Shown piece by piece: positions 33,040 to 43,885 of a stretch of 64,000 nt of DNA (position 1 is the first letter of the stretch; every line of letters begins with the position of its first letter). The translations under genes were made by a program, and so were the position numbers. The DNA lies in NCBI GenBank assembly GCA_003439945.1, contig QVRM01002200.1:124001-188000 (forward strand), read 5' to 3'. The notes beneath the pieces are model-generated. The model had not been told where the DNA came from and did no database searches. It saw only the letters and a program-made list of their open reading frames with translations. This DNA comes from Dermanyssus gallinae (lineage: Eukaryota; Arthropoda; Arachnida; Mesostigmata; Dermanyssidae).

Positions 33040-34130
33040 TGGTATCGTGGATTGAGTAAAACCGAGCAGAGGCCAGTGAGCCCCTTACTTGGAGCAGCTT
33101 ACCAAATTGAGCATCCTCGAGGGCTCCACGACGGGACACGAACTGGAAAAACAAAGGAGAGCCGCAAAAAAGGCTCGCAGAACAAAGCGACGCGGAATAG
33201 CAAAACGCGCAAGAGACGATCACGGTTGTGAGATAACCCGATACGTAGAGGAACGTCGAAACGTTGAGAAGTTAGCAAACACTATCGCGGTACTCGGGAA
33301 AACATAGTGCCGATTAGAGCTAATGTGCAACATGCTTAATTTAAGGCTTTCCTTGTTAATTGGGACGGTGTTTTAGGTACTCCCTGATAGGTAAGATCAT
33401 ATACACACGGGTGTGGATGCGCGAGTCGACATGACCTTGGCAGCAACTTTTAAGACGGCTACCGGTTGAGGTACCGAATAAGGTTAGGCAGAAAAATTTA
33501 AGCATTTTAGCGTAATGACGCCATTGACTAACTGGATACGTCAGAATGAGAAGCTGCCTTAGTAATAGCAGGAAAAGAATATGGCAATTGTGCGTAGTTT
33601 TGCAAAGAGCTAGTAAGGCGATCGCGCAGAAGTAGTCCCCCTGCCATAGTTGGAACATTTTCCGGTGACTAAAAGAGGTGCTAAGAGTGAGGTGGTTTTT
33701 AAAACTAGGCGCGACGTCCGCATACGATCAAGCCAAGCTAGCAAATAGCCTATAGATCTAATTGTAGTCGCCACTTCATAAGCGACTGTTTTGATTTAAG
33801 CAAGTATGCATTGGCCTAGCGTGTGTTAGGAGACATAGAAGAGGAAGTCATATACTTAGGCAATGTCTTGGGATTCGACTGGACGAGAGGCCAGCACGGT
33901 TATAAATTAGCTATTTTAAATATAATTATAAATTGAGTACTGGGACGGTTTTGGAAAGTAGAAATAGCATTAAGCAGCATATGTGTAAGAGTTGTCAAAC
34001 CTGTCATAGGTCAGCTGCTTTGCACCTAGGCCTAGCGAGATTTATAAATGCGATATTTGTCAGAGCTCATAACCATAGACAAGCTAATGCGACGGTTGTT
34101 AGAGAAAAATGAGCAATTTGTTGGCGGGAT
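33040..34130 (+). mobile_element. Possible heavily decayed LINE reverse transcriptase (low confidence)
   Basis: Fragments in plus-strand frames resemble LINE polymerase parts: a basic stretch EKQRRAAKKARRTKRR (about 33140), VIYLGNVLGFDW (about 33855, like the YLG thumb motif), and ALSSICVRVVKPVIGQLL (about 33970, like the 'LY..VV.PIL.YG' helix). The order is right for a LINE, but no diagnostic palm motif survives. It could be chance. Confidence 0.3.
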
Positions 34131-34139
34131 AAATTAATG

Positions 34140-35600
34140 ACGAGCATTTAGCGAGCTTAAACAATGTATAACAAAATGACCCGCATTTCGTACCCGTAAT
34201 GCCATCCATAGACAAACTAATTAGTGAAAAGATTTAACTGAACCATCGGGAGCATATTTGAAACAACAAAGCTACAGTCTGAGGGCCCGAGAAAACAGGT
34301 GATAGGAACTATTGGAGGTTTCAGCACCACCAGCAACGAAGGGAGCCTTATCGACGGATCTGCTGCCGTCGGCCGGAAAATTAACAACATGCTGGTAAGG
34401 CGGATAAGGGAGGTTGAGGCGAGATCCGACGAGAGGCTGTTTAATCGGGTTCGTCATGACAGTTCAACCAAAAGTAATACGCAAATTGGCGACGCGCCAT
34501 CAGAGATGAAACGTTCAAATGACACAAATTGCTGCGATCACGGAGGTCTCAGATATAAAAAAAAAACAAGAAGAAGAAGAACAAAAAACACGGTGTGTAA
34601 TGCGAGAGGAAAAAATGTGGTATTTCTATAGGCTGTCCTGTATCCTGTTACAGGGCAACCAAGTGTGACACCGCAACAAATTGACCAGGGGCGTTCTAAT
34701 CACAAAGCTCTGCTTCGTGTCCATCACCTCCAATTACAAAGCACCGCGGCGACGCTCGACGATGGCCGATCGCATAGAGGCAAAACCAGCTCACGAGAGA
34801 AATTGGTGTCCAGAATCAACAGACAACACCTAAAGCAAAAATGCTTGGGAAAAACCTTCAGTAAAGTGCAGTCCGCGCCTTGGATCAGACGAAGGTTAGC
34901 AAATCTAAACGACTATGTAGAAGGTTGAGAAGACCACGAGAAGGATGAAGAGCGGATTTAATTAGGCATGTGTAACGATGAATATAGAAGCAGCTGCGTC
35001 AGCGCGAGTAGTGCTACAAACATACCGTGAGTGTTTTGTGAGACGGGAGTTGCTCGAGCGTTTCGGCGAATAACAATACATAGGTGATGACGTCTGCACG
35101 TGTCCCTGTCATTTTCTAGCCCTGTGTTTGTAATGATGGCATAGTGGATACCGTTAAAGAAATCCAGCGCACAATTCCTCAAGAGTACACGGATTACTTT
35201 TAATAAAGTTGGCCGTAGTATGTGTTACGACTCTTTAGCTCGAATCGCTAGCTTTACTGGTGCCGTAATATGGGCGTGTATTCCAAGTAAAAGTTAGTAG
35301 CTTATTATGTGTTTATAAAGAGCTCGACGTTATCAGCGTTTACAGGCTATCGGCGCATCAGAACCGGCGCATTAGAACCGGCAAAACATTACCACGAACT
35401 GCACTTGTGGTGTGCTCGTGAGCCAAAGCCGCTTTCAACCACTTCCTTGGCTGTCGCCTCGGTAGCTCTCTACTAGAGTAGTTCATATTGTGAAACCTTT
35501 TTGATTTTCAACCCCTTTTCAGCCATAGTGAATATATTGGAGAGAAGGGTAGATGATAGTGCACTCTCTCTATTCTATTGAGACATCTGTGCTCTTCAGT
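34140..35600. other. Intron 2, middle part, unassigned
   Basis: No recognisable gene. A short GAA-rich simple repeat lies at 34556-34590. Open frames at 34299-34631 and 34665-34928 carry no motif I know. Confidence 0.4.
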
Positions 35601-35607
35601 TTTATAA

Positions 35608-35770
35608 TACACCAATTATAATCCACTCCGGCACTCACTCTGTCTGAATTGCAAACCATGAAAGTCACCAATTCAACGGTGGGTAGTTCAGGTCTTGAAC
35701 CCACTACCTCCCGAATGCACGGTGGCTTAGTGGCAAAGCCCAAGTGGGTCCACTCTCGAGCGCTCTTTCT
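35608..35770 (-). repeat. tRNA-derived SINE-like copy (S2), with a flipped D-arm segment
   Basis: Homologous to S1 along the body (GTGCCGGAGTGGATTATAA on the minus strand) and head. It has a perfect B box GGTTCAAGACC next to the shared GCATTCGGGAGG. The A-box segment TGGCTTAGTGGCAAAGC reads on the opposite strand relative to S1, so this segment appears inverted within the element. Confidence 0.65.
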
Positions 35771-36284
35771 CGACCACACTCATTGATCGCGCTTCTATGC
35801 ACTCCCTCATCTTAACTGCCGTCGCCTCTCTAGAAGATGTTTTTGTTATGCCTTTGCATTTAGGACACACCATATACGACTCTCGTCGGCAATTGACCCC
35901 AGCAGAGAGCGATGAGGAGCCACTCGGCAGACAAAGAGAGCGGCCTGTTGAGATTGTGCCCACAGCGAGCAACTATGCGCGAAATGCGTACGGCGCTTAT
36001 GCTTAGGTGGTGTAGGGCGAATTGCTTGTCAATCATTCAAACAAAGATTCTGCCCGCTACACACCGGGCGGGTCACCCTCTTCTTCAGGACTTACGACTG
36101 CCTAAGCTATAAAGTTATTTTGAAGCTTTTATGTGCCCTTTCGGGCTTCTTTTCTGTGGTCTATGTGTTTCGGTGGCGATATAGGCTTTGTGACGCGAAT
36201 AAATTCAATATGTTGATGGTTTTACAGACTCCACTTTTAACACGTAAATACATAAAAAACACTTTTCGGCACCTAATCCAAGCA

Positions 36285-36288
<4 letters not shown>

Positions 36289-36343
<55 letters not shown>
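36289..36343. repeat. (TA)n microsatellite
   Basis: About 55 bp alternating TA in intron 2, with a shorter TA patch at 36410-36430. Confidence 0.95.
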
Positions 36344-36347
<4 letters not shown>

Positions 36348-36766
36348 ATAAGGCGAGCACTGCCGAGTGTGCAAACATATTGTAAATGCCTAATAGATCA
36401 TCACAATATTATATATATACATTTATATATACACATACATGAGCGATAGCTCTTTCTGCAAAATGCCCTTATGAATGCCTAAATTCCAAGACATCGACGA
36501 CGACAGGGACCCGCGTCCAGGCACCAGTCGACGAGAACGGTCGCGTATACATGTGTCCCCGGAGGGACAAATTAATTAACAATTATTGAGACCGTGCCAA
36601 TTGTGCTAATTTTACGCTTAATGAGGATATTGATTGTAAGTAAATTTGCCGTCCGAAGAAAATAAATCCCTGATAGTAAATTGATCTTTGTATGCGCCAC
36701 CATATTTCGTCGTGGCAATGCGTGTTGTCATACTACCGAAGTTGTTCCCTAAGAGTAGCCGCTTAC

Positions 36767-36975
36767 CCTAATGACGGCACCTTCCTCCGGCACGTATTCC
36801 TTGTACGGGGATCCTAGTCGAACTATCTTCTCAAGCCCATCGTAAAAGTCCATGCGAGAACTTTTCTTCTCCAAATCATAGTACAGGGTAAACGGTATCT
36901 TAATGGGCACGTGTGCAAAGACGATAAATCCAGTGACTTTGTAGGCGTCGGCGAACTCCGGCTTCGGTCTCTCCG
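36767..36975 (-). CDS. Exon 2 of C1A cysteine proteinase (26/29-kDa-proteinase-like): start of N-terminal domain
   Basis: 209 bp, phase 1 in (acceptor GTAGTTTCAG, AG at 36977-36976) and phase 0 out (donor GTAAGC at 36766). The peptide starts with an Ala codon shared with exon 1, then ERPKPEFADAYKVTGFIVF, HVPIKIPFTLYYDLEKKSSR and MDFYDGLEKIVRLGS. This is the 'F.DAYTV.G.L.LPYAEI.EPF.AWYD....SRIDYY.GM.KTY' block that marks the N-terminal domain of 26/29-kDa-type proteinases. No stops were found. It was not apparent as a long ORF and was found by reading the minus strand. Confidence 0.9.
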
Positions 36976-37486
36976 CTGAAACTACATTTCAAAACTTCGA
37001 TGCCGACTAGTGCATAATTTATGGATTCAGTTCGAGGTTCATCATTTAACTTTCTGATTTATAGAATTGAAAATTTAAGTTAGATCAACATAATTCTAGC
37101 GTTATATAGTGTTGTGTTTATATTATAAAGTTTAGCAGGTGTGCAACTACGCGCGTAAAAGAAATCCGAAATATGCAAAAATGTTAGCGTGTTTATAATG
37201 TGTGATATACATATATCCTTTATTAAACAAAGGATGTTAACAAAAAAAAACATATTATGCGATATTTACGTGTCTGACGCGAAAGGCGCTCTATTCACTA
37301 CTGGTGATGATGCGGACGAACCTGCCACCAGCCGATCTTGAACGCTTTGGGAATATTGTACCACGATTCTGTTTTACAGTATTGCACTCTAGAGGTGTGC
37401 CCGACTGTACTATATTTGCTGTCGTTGTTAGCATCTTCGATTTGGTTAACTCCTGCTGCAATCTGCCAAGCTGCGACCTCAAATTG

Positions 37487-37509
37487 TATATATATATATA
37501 TATATATAT
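37487..37509. repeat. (TA)n tract
   Basis: Short alternating TA run in intron 1. Confidence 0.9.
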
Positions 37510-37969
37510 TTCAAACGCCATTCCTAACATAGTCGCCTGAGATGTGTAATCGATCCTACGCTACTTACCAGGTTACATCGACGCACTAGGAGCTTGCCGG
37601 TTGCGCTGCGCGACAACACCTCAAACTGGGTTGTTTGTCATTGGCACTCAAGGGCACCGACCGCAATTGCACGGCTTTTGATCTACCCTTTTCTACGATT
37701 TGATATGTTTTCACCTACCAGTACGCTTTTACTTACGTACGCATTTGCGGTTAAGCAGAATGTGTATAAAAATTGCTTTCATTTAGTTTGATCTAAAAAA
37801 CTCTCGGTAAGGTACTTCACCAAACCCGTATCGAATCAGCCTCACACTCGGCATCGATGGATGCAAAGGTTAAACTACTAGATCTCATTTCTTATCCTTG
37901 TTCAGCCCTGTCCCAGTAACCATTGCCCCATGCTCTTACGATCTAGCGCGACTCGCCTATCAATTTTAA

Positions 37970-39050
37970 TAAATATGATATTAACACGCAACCCTTGTGT
38001 GCCTGAACCCCATATGCAGTCACACATGCGATGGTAACCCCTAAGATTTGTTTTCAAAACGAAATATTTTTTAAAGCAAATTTTAGAGCGATCGTACAAC
38101 GACGCCTTAGTTCCTGATCTCTTAAAACGGAGTACTGTAACACAGATGCACAAGGGGTCTAAAAGCGCATTAAAAACTACCGCCCTCTGTCTCAATGTTC
38201 AGCTGTCTTTACCATTTTCGGAATGATACTAGTCAGGCATTTTTGGTAATTATATGCCTGCGAATAATCTATTTAAACATAACATAACATTACTTTTATT
38301 TTACACATTCCAGCACGGATTGGTATCTCGACGCACGCAAATCCTAGAAATTACAAACGCCAATAAGAATGTTTACTGTTTATCAAACTGGACGGCGCTT
38401 AAGATTCAGCTGTCGAAAGTATATATATATATATATATACTTCTATTAGAAGTATATGCACTCGATAGGGTCAATCATAGGCATGCTATTGACGAGATAA
38501 AGACACTAAAGACACTCGTATGGAACTTGCCGTTTCTTTGCCCAATTGCTCGTTTATCTGACCACACTACGGTACGGAGTGCAATGCTGTGAAGCTCTTA
38601 GTGAGCCACGACCGGCAACGAAGATCGCCCCACAGGGAAGCTACGTCTCTCCACTGCTATACATAATATTGGTTTTATAGACATATGGGATTATATTCCG
38701 TCGAATTTTAAATACTTATTGTGCACTAAAACACCTAAAAATGTACTCTCCTCTGGGTTTTTCCTCAGCGCATACCGCGTTTCAATCCGCTGTCGACGGC
38801 ATCAGCCGCTGATGCAGTGACAAAGGGGTGGAGCTGCTCTCTGTTCCAAAATGCCTCGCCCTAAAACGGTGCTCTCCCGAACTGGACAATTGCGCGGGAC
38901 CTAGGTGTTTAGATGTCGTTGAATCTTACGTTCGTTTCTTAAATAATAGATCTAGCCAAATATACATCCGTACTTGTAAATATGCTTTTCTGGTGTTTTA
39001 CCATATACGCCGATGTCGCATGTGTGCAACGAACTCACGCTAATAGAATC
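37970..39050 (+). mobile_element. LINE fossil in intron 1 (LINE-C)
   Basis: Degenerate RT pieces in order: SIKNYRPLSQCSAVFTIFGM (about 38165), FQHGLVSRRT (about 38310), VYALDRVNHRHAI (motif A region, about 38450), APQGSYVSPLLYI (motif B, about 38630) and a thumb-like AVDGISR...ELLSVPKCLALKR (about 38790-38860). A TA tract (38420-38439) sits inside it. Many stops are present, and the clade cannot be resolved by eye. Confidence 0.6.
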
Positions 39051-39059
39051 ATCGAGCAT

Positions 39060-40213
39060 CGTAATTACCCGATTAACCGCGACACGCTCGAAGCATAAAA
39101 AAATCATTGAAAAGACAGAACCGGATGTTTATAACTCAAAGTTTTATAGAGGGACCCGCTTTTCCTAGCAGCAAGACGAAAGAAGCAACAAATAGCAACA
39201 AAATAGAGCAGTGATATGCCAAATAATTTGGCACGGGTTTCACACGTACCTCCGCTTCTACAAAAAATGTTTCCCAGTCAACAAATATATGCGATGAAAT
39301 CGGTACCGACGGAGCCACGTAATAAAATGTATGTTATTGAACACCGTCTCCTGAACAGCTGCTTAATTGACTTTCTTAAACGGTATATAACTTAAAATAA
39401 TTGTCTGGATCTACCAATACTGGTGGTAAATAAACAACAATAGTAAAAAATAGGAAAGGGCTCACGGCAAAGTCACAGTCACAACTGCTGGAGTTGCTCT
39501 TTATAGATGAAAGCCGTGCTGTTCAGAACGTAACAGCTTATTTGTCACATCGCAGATTCACGAAATTACTAGCGACGTGAAAACCCTATTTACTATCTTG
39601 TTAGAACTTTCGTTCTTTTGGCTTCGAGGCTCGAAAATGTTCAGGTAAAATAACCGAGTGAGCTATAAATAGGGTATTTTAGTGCCTCAGAATAGCTACC
39701 AGAGACCCACGATCACACGAAGTCCTCCGGCAAATATTGTTACTAAACTGCGCTACGGCGGTGCTGGCAGGTTGTCCATGTGGTCGACGCTAGGTCTAAT
39801 TTTTCCAGACTGACCCTCAACAAACATAAAACGTTCACGGAATTACCTCGTAAAACGGACCCCATACATAAAATGTGCAACGGCGCGGATCGAATCCGTG
39901 CACAACAATGTCTGAAAGCATCGGTTCGACTCGCGCACTTCAGCCTAAAGTAGATTTAAATCGGATTCATCGATGTATTCATATAAGAGGTGGCACAAGA
40001 GCTCAAAAATGCGGGCCACTAGGATCGCCTAAACTTCGCTGGTTGATAAATGATTGAAGATGATGCAGCGCGATGCTTATTTTGTGATGATTTGTTTTCT
40101 TTTTTAACAAAACCCATTCCCGACTAGATGGAAATGTAAATAAATAAAACTGCCTTAACTGGGTTACTGAGGTTAAGCATTCACGTAATTCACGGGGAGT
40201 TGTTACAAGTGCC
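39060..40213. other. Intron 1, unassigned
   Basis: No gene or named element recognised. A weak B-box-like word near 39880 was not enough to call a tRNA-derived repeat. Confidence 0.4.
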
Positions 40214-40375
40214 GTTACAAGAGAACATCATTTTTGTATTAAAATAAAGTTCATCAAGTTACAAGAGAACATCATTTTTGTATTAAAATAAAGTTCGTTT
40301 TTTACATTTACTCAACTTCATTTTTCTTATGTTTGTTTATAGGTATTAGGCTATCTTGTGAACACCCTATAGTAG
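40214..40375 (+). repeat. Transposon-end-like repeat with a 44-bp tandem duplication
   Basis: A unit beginning GTTACAAGAGAACATCATTT occurs at 40214 and again at 40258 (period 44). The following 100 bp ends GGCTATCTTGTGAACACCCTATA and is closely matched at 42133-42236. Read backwards, the end TATAGGGTGTTCACAAG resembles a TA-flanked transposon terminus. Confidence 0.55.
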
Positions 40376-41180
40376 CGGTGCAATCATAAAATGTCTCTGT
40401 ATTACGCTTCATGAGAACATGAAATGGGAAAGTCATGTTTGGTCGAGCGTCAGGGTCTGCTGTGCTGTAGTGGCATCGCTGGCCCGTCTGAGTAAGGCCA
40501 AGGTCTCCCGCGTTGTTCTGGTCCTTGTATACAGGGGGCTCCTGGAATCGATTCTTATTTACGGAATCTCTATATGGGGCGCAACCTACTCGGGAATTCT
40601 GAACTCGTTACGGGTGATCCAGAACAATGTGGTGCGAGCCATTACTGGTCTGTCTCGCCGGGGCGACGTATCGCCATGACTACTCAAGCTCGATCAGCTG
40701 GCTTGAATAAATTGAGCCGTGCTCGCCCATAAGGTGATTAAAGGCAAACTACCTCGAGATTGTAAACTCGAATTGCAATTGACCCCCTTCAGGTCTCAGC
40801 GATATGAGGCCCAACTTAGGTTTCCTACATTTAAGTTGACCTTAACGCAGCCTTATCTAGCTTGCATGCTGCCAAATATATAAGCTATCACAGGACCTCC
40901 GAAATACGGAGCGGGTCAGCGTTCTTAGAAGACGTTTGACCAATGAACTAAATGCAGAAAGCAACCGTTTTTAGTATCTAAATCAATTTTGCAAGATGAA
41001 ATTATACAGCAAAAAATCATATAGGATATGTGTGTGCAATATTGTGATTACTCTTGACAGATGCAGGTGCTACAACTATAGGTATTTTAAATTAAATATG
41101 ACTCTCACATAAATTGTGACAGATTGCCTGTAAAAGAGCATGTCAATAAAACAATCTCATGATGATAATGATGAATCATA
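40376..41180 (+). mobile_element. LINE 3' fragment (Jockey/CR1-like thumb)
   Basis: The open frame at 40419-40679 encodes MKWESHVWSSV, YRGLLESILIYGISIWGATY and IQNNVVRAITGL, a typical polymerase C-terminal half. Further coding traces run to about 40880. The fragment seems to end in a tandem ATGATGATAATGATGA tail at about 41157-41175. It is 5'-truncated and dead. Confidence 0.65.
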
Positions 41181-41322
41181 AGTCTTTATTATAGGAGGCT
41201 TATTTCTTAGATTGCAGACACCGCTGCACTAAAAACATATACTACTGAGTGAATCGATGCGATTAATACTCTAAAACCATCTAAAACAAACAACACTGGA
41301 TAGACGATAATTCTGCACTTAC

Positions 41323-41374
41323 CCTCAAACACCATGCCGGCTAGTAGAAACAGCGCATTTACGACGGACAACAT
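41323..41374 (-). CDS. Exon 1 of C1A cysteine proteinase (26/29-kDa-proteinase-like): signal peptide
   Basis: ATG at 41374-41372 gives MLSVVNALFLLAGMVFE, then G of a split codon and donor GTAAGT at 41322 (phase 1). The hydrophobic core fits a secretory signal peptide with likely cleavage near the exon junction. Joined to exon 2 it reads VFE-A-ERPKPEF in frame. The exon is short, so support rests on the phase match, strong donor, signal-like peptide and correct distance before the conserved domain. The transcription start and 5' UTR upstream of 41374 are not determined. Confidence 0.75.
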
Positions 41375-42132
41375 CGATAATCGAGTGGGCTGTAGTTACG
41401 TTACTGAGAGATCGTCCTGATCGACTAGAAACTTGTCGAGCGAGGCGTGCACGTGGTCTACCACCGCTGTGAGTTGTCTATCGTCACTAACGTCGGCTTG
41501 TATTGCAGCCAGCCTACTGCTAAAGCCGTGGAGCCTAAACACGGCAAATGAGACTCGACACGGCCTACACATGAACTTGTGATAGACGATATTTCTCCGC
41601 ACTCGCTAATTGATCATGTTTTTAGTTTACGTTGACGAGTCGCTCAAAAAAAGCGTTTAAAAAAACTAATTTTTCATTCTCTGCAGTCTGTGTGCTTTAG
41701 ACCTCCATTGTGTAAAAGCGCTCGAATAGCATTCACAAACATGATCGTGATTACGCTTATTGGCTTTGCTTAGATATTTGTGGTGCTTAGAGAGCTGGTT
41801 GGCCAAGAAACAGTGTGATTGACGAGCGTTATTGCAGCATAATCCTTAATTGCCTTTGGCCCAATTTGGATGGGATCGATGCAAACAAATCTCTGGTTTC
41901 AACAAGACAGTGCCGTAACCACATAGGCGGTGAGAGAATTACGAGAGAATAGAGAAAGTGTCTTAGACGCACTTAGCACTTACGAAAAATTGTACGACCA
42001 CCAGCAAACTAAACACTAAGATTAAAGCATTATTTCTCACAACTGAACTGATTTTACATGAAAATTATTGAAAATGGGTGTCCCGTGTACAACTTATATA
42101 AATCAAAAAAGTTTGCCACCTCATCCAAATTG

Positions 42133-42236
42133 TTTTTCATTGGAGAGAACATGATTTTTGTATTAAAATAAAGTTAGTTTTTTACATTTACTCAACTTTA
42201 TTTTTCTTATGTTTGTTTATAGGTATTAGGCTATCT
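42133..42236 (+). repeat. Second copy of the transposon-end-like repeat
   Basis: GAGAACATGATTTTTGTATT onwards matches 40267-40360 with few differences, ending GGCTATCTTG. It lacks the 44-bp tandem duplication and the outer GTGAACACCCTATA. Confidence 0.55.
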
Positions 42237-42644
42237 TGACCTAATATAGGTCTAGATGTGAAACCTATGAACATATTTTATGCACTATAGAAAATATTGT
42301 GATGATTTTTAATCTTTCACAATACGTTTGCACGGTAGTGCTCGCCTCAAATATTATTTTCCTGTGCCGTGTGATACCAGTATTTGCAGAAGGTGCGGGA
42401 ATTTTGTGCCAGGTACCACAAAGCGTCATATTCAGAAATACCTACGTTAGGTAGTCTCTCTCGAATGTGGGGCAGCGATAGCGCACTATTGTATCATGAG
42501 AACAAAGGGGAGGACATTATCCTCGATTTGGAAACATGTGAACTTATATATGTTAATATTTTAATCAACAATAACAACTAAATCTTGCGTATTTTGTTGT
42601 CTTAGTATTATTCCCTTCTCCAGTGATATTTACCGTTGTTTTAC

Positions 42645-42646
42645 GA

Positions 42647-42681
<35 letters not shown>
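42645..42681. repeat. (AC)n/(TA)n microsatellite
   Basis: About 16 bp of alternating AC passing into alternating TA. Confidence 0.9.
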
Positions 42682-43047
42682 CTATTGTTGGCGACACCAA
42701 CCTAGACATTTTAGCTTAAGATTAGTTAAGATGGTTATATTTCGGGCCTTTTCTGCTTTGAACTGACTTAAATCATTACCAAAGGATGTGCGTCTTCGCA
42801 CCTAATCATGTATACATTCTGATGGCACACCTTGGAAGTCCTGAGGGAAATTGCAGGTGCATTAAACCGTTATTTTGCTACGTAGACAATACCACGGTCA
42901 AACATTTCAGAATGAGCAGTGATATAGGAATCTTACTGGACAAGACAGAGGAGAAAAAATACAGATTCTTTTTACTCACTGGTGTTTCTATTTCCGAGGC
43001 TTTTAGTTTACTACTCATTCTAAGGGCAAACTTAAATCCAGCCATAG

Positions 43048-43062
43048 GAATTCCTGCAAAAT
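43048..43062. repeat. Left target-site duplication of rearranged LINE-A (15 bp)
   Basis: GAATTCCTGCAAAAT, identical to 45738-45752 and located exactly at the two outer limits of LINE-A coding homology. Confidence 0.85.
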
Positions 43063-43155
43063 TATTATGGTTTATTAACACCCAGGTTGGGTAAAATTAT
43101 AAACATATGTACATCAGACAGAACTAGTGCTTCCTTCACGTCATTGGGTCTTCTC

Positions 43156-43878
43156 TCATCTTGCTTGTTCAGCTATTGACTGAACTGCTGGACATGCTGC
43201 GGCGTGGTACCTATCGCACTGGCCAGAGCACCTGCAACACTTCTGAGGAATGTGGAATTTTTCTGTGCTGCATGACACGTGATGAAACCCGTGGGCTGCA
43301 CACGCCGTAGTTAAATGCCTGCTCTTGTATCCGGCTGCTCGCCAGGCCGTGCTTGTCATAGCTACCGTTTTATATATTCCTAAATCGATTTTCTTTAATT
43401 TTTCTATCCACTTTAAAGTATATGCCTCAAACGCTCTCGTCCGTAAACCCCATCGAAGTTGTAATTCCTGTGTCATTAAAGACCCCCCTCTAAGATATGA
43501 ACTATTCTGTTCCTACAAGAATTGGCTAACCCCAAAACCCGTTTCATAAAAAAAAATCTGGCTCTATCTAGTAACTGCAGATCTGCTTCTCCCAGTTTTT
43601 CCCATATAAGTGATATACCGAATGTTGCTATTGGTTCTATTTTAATTTTAAAAAAAGCGGACGCAGTATGTATTGACAACATTTGCGGGATCTTATTTGC
43701 TGCTGCTGCTGGAATTGATTTTCCCACTGTGCTTGCTATATGCTTTCGGAAACTGCTTTCATTCGACGTTATAGTGACTCCCAGATAAGTAAATGTATTA
43801 ACGAAATGCACCTTGTTGCCCCTGGCTCGAAGAACGTCGTCTTTTGCTAATCGACCCCCTCGTCGAAACTTAACTGCT
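43156..43878 (-). pseudogene. LINE-A copy 2, 3' half: RT thumb and C-terminal zinc finger
   Basis: Minus-strand frames give KFRRGGRLAKDD, FTYLGVTITSNESSF, IEPIATFGISLIWEKLG, then after a stop HIPQKCCRCSGQCDRYHAAAC, a Cys-rich terminus. The same Cys pattern (CICIRCGKKCHRYHAAY) ends the copy at 55840-56580, which makes it a family feature. A stop at 43476 and an adjacent frame change show decay. Confidence 0.8.
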
Positions 43879-43885
43879 ACTGGTA

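Noticed and set aside
33840..34130. LTR retrotransposon (Gypsy-like) polymerase
   Set aside because: A YLG motif and following helix fit LINE thumbs at least as well. No LTRs, integrase or protease were found, so it was kept only as a low-confidence LINE relic.
34556..34600. Structured repeat or CRISPR-like pattern
   Set aside because: A simple A/G-rich run. No regularly spaced direct repeats occur anywhere in the window.
39872..39960. Possible tRNA gene or SINE
   Set aside because: Only a weak B-box-like word, with no A box at a suitable distance and no tRNA fold apparent.
42786..43094. 102-codon plus-strand frame next to the LINE-A insertion
   Set aside because: It ends inside LINE-A sequence, and the reconstructed pre-insertion site stops right after the duplication. 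No homology was recognised.
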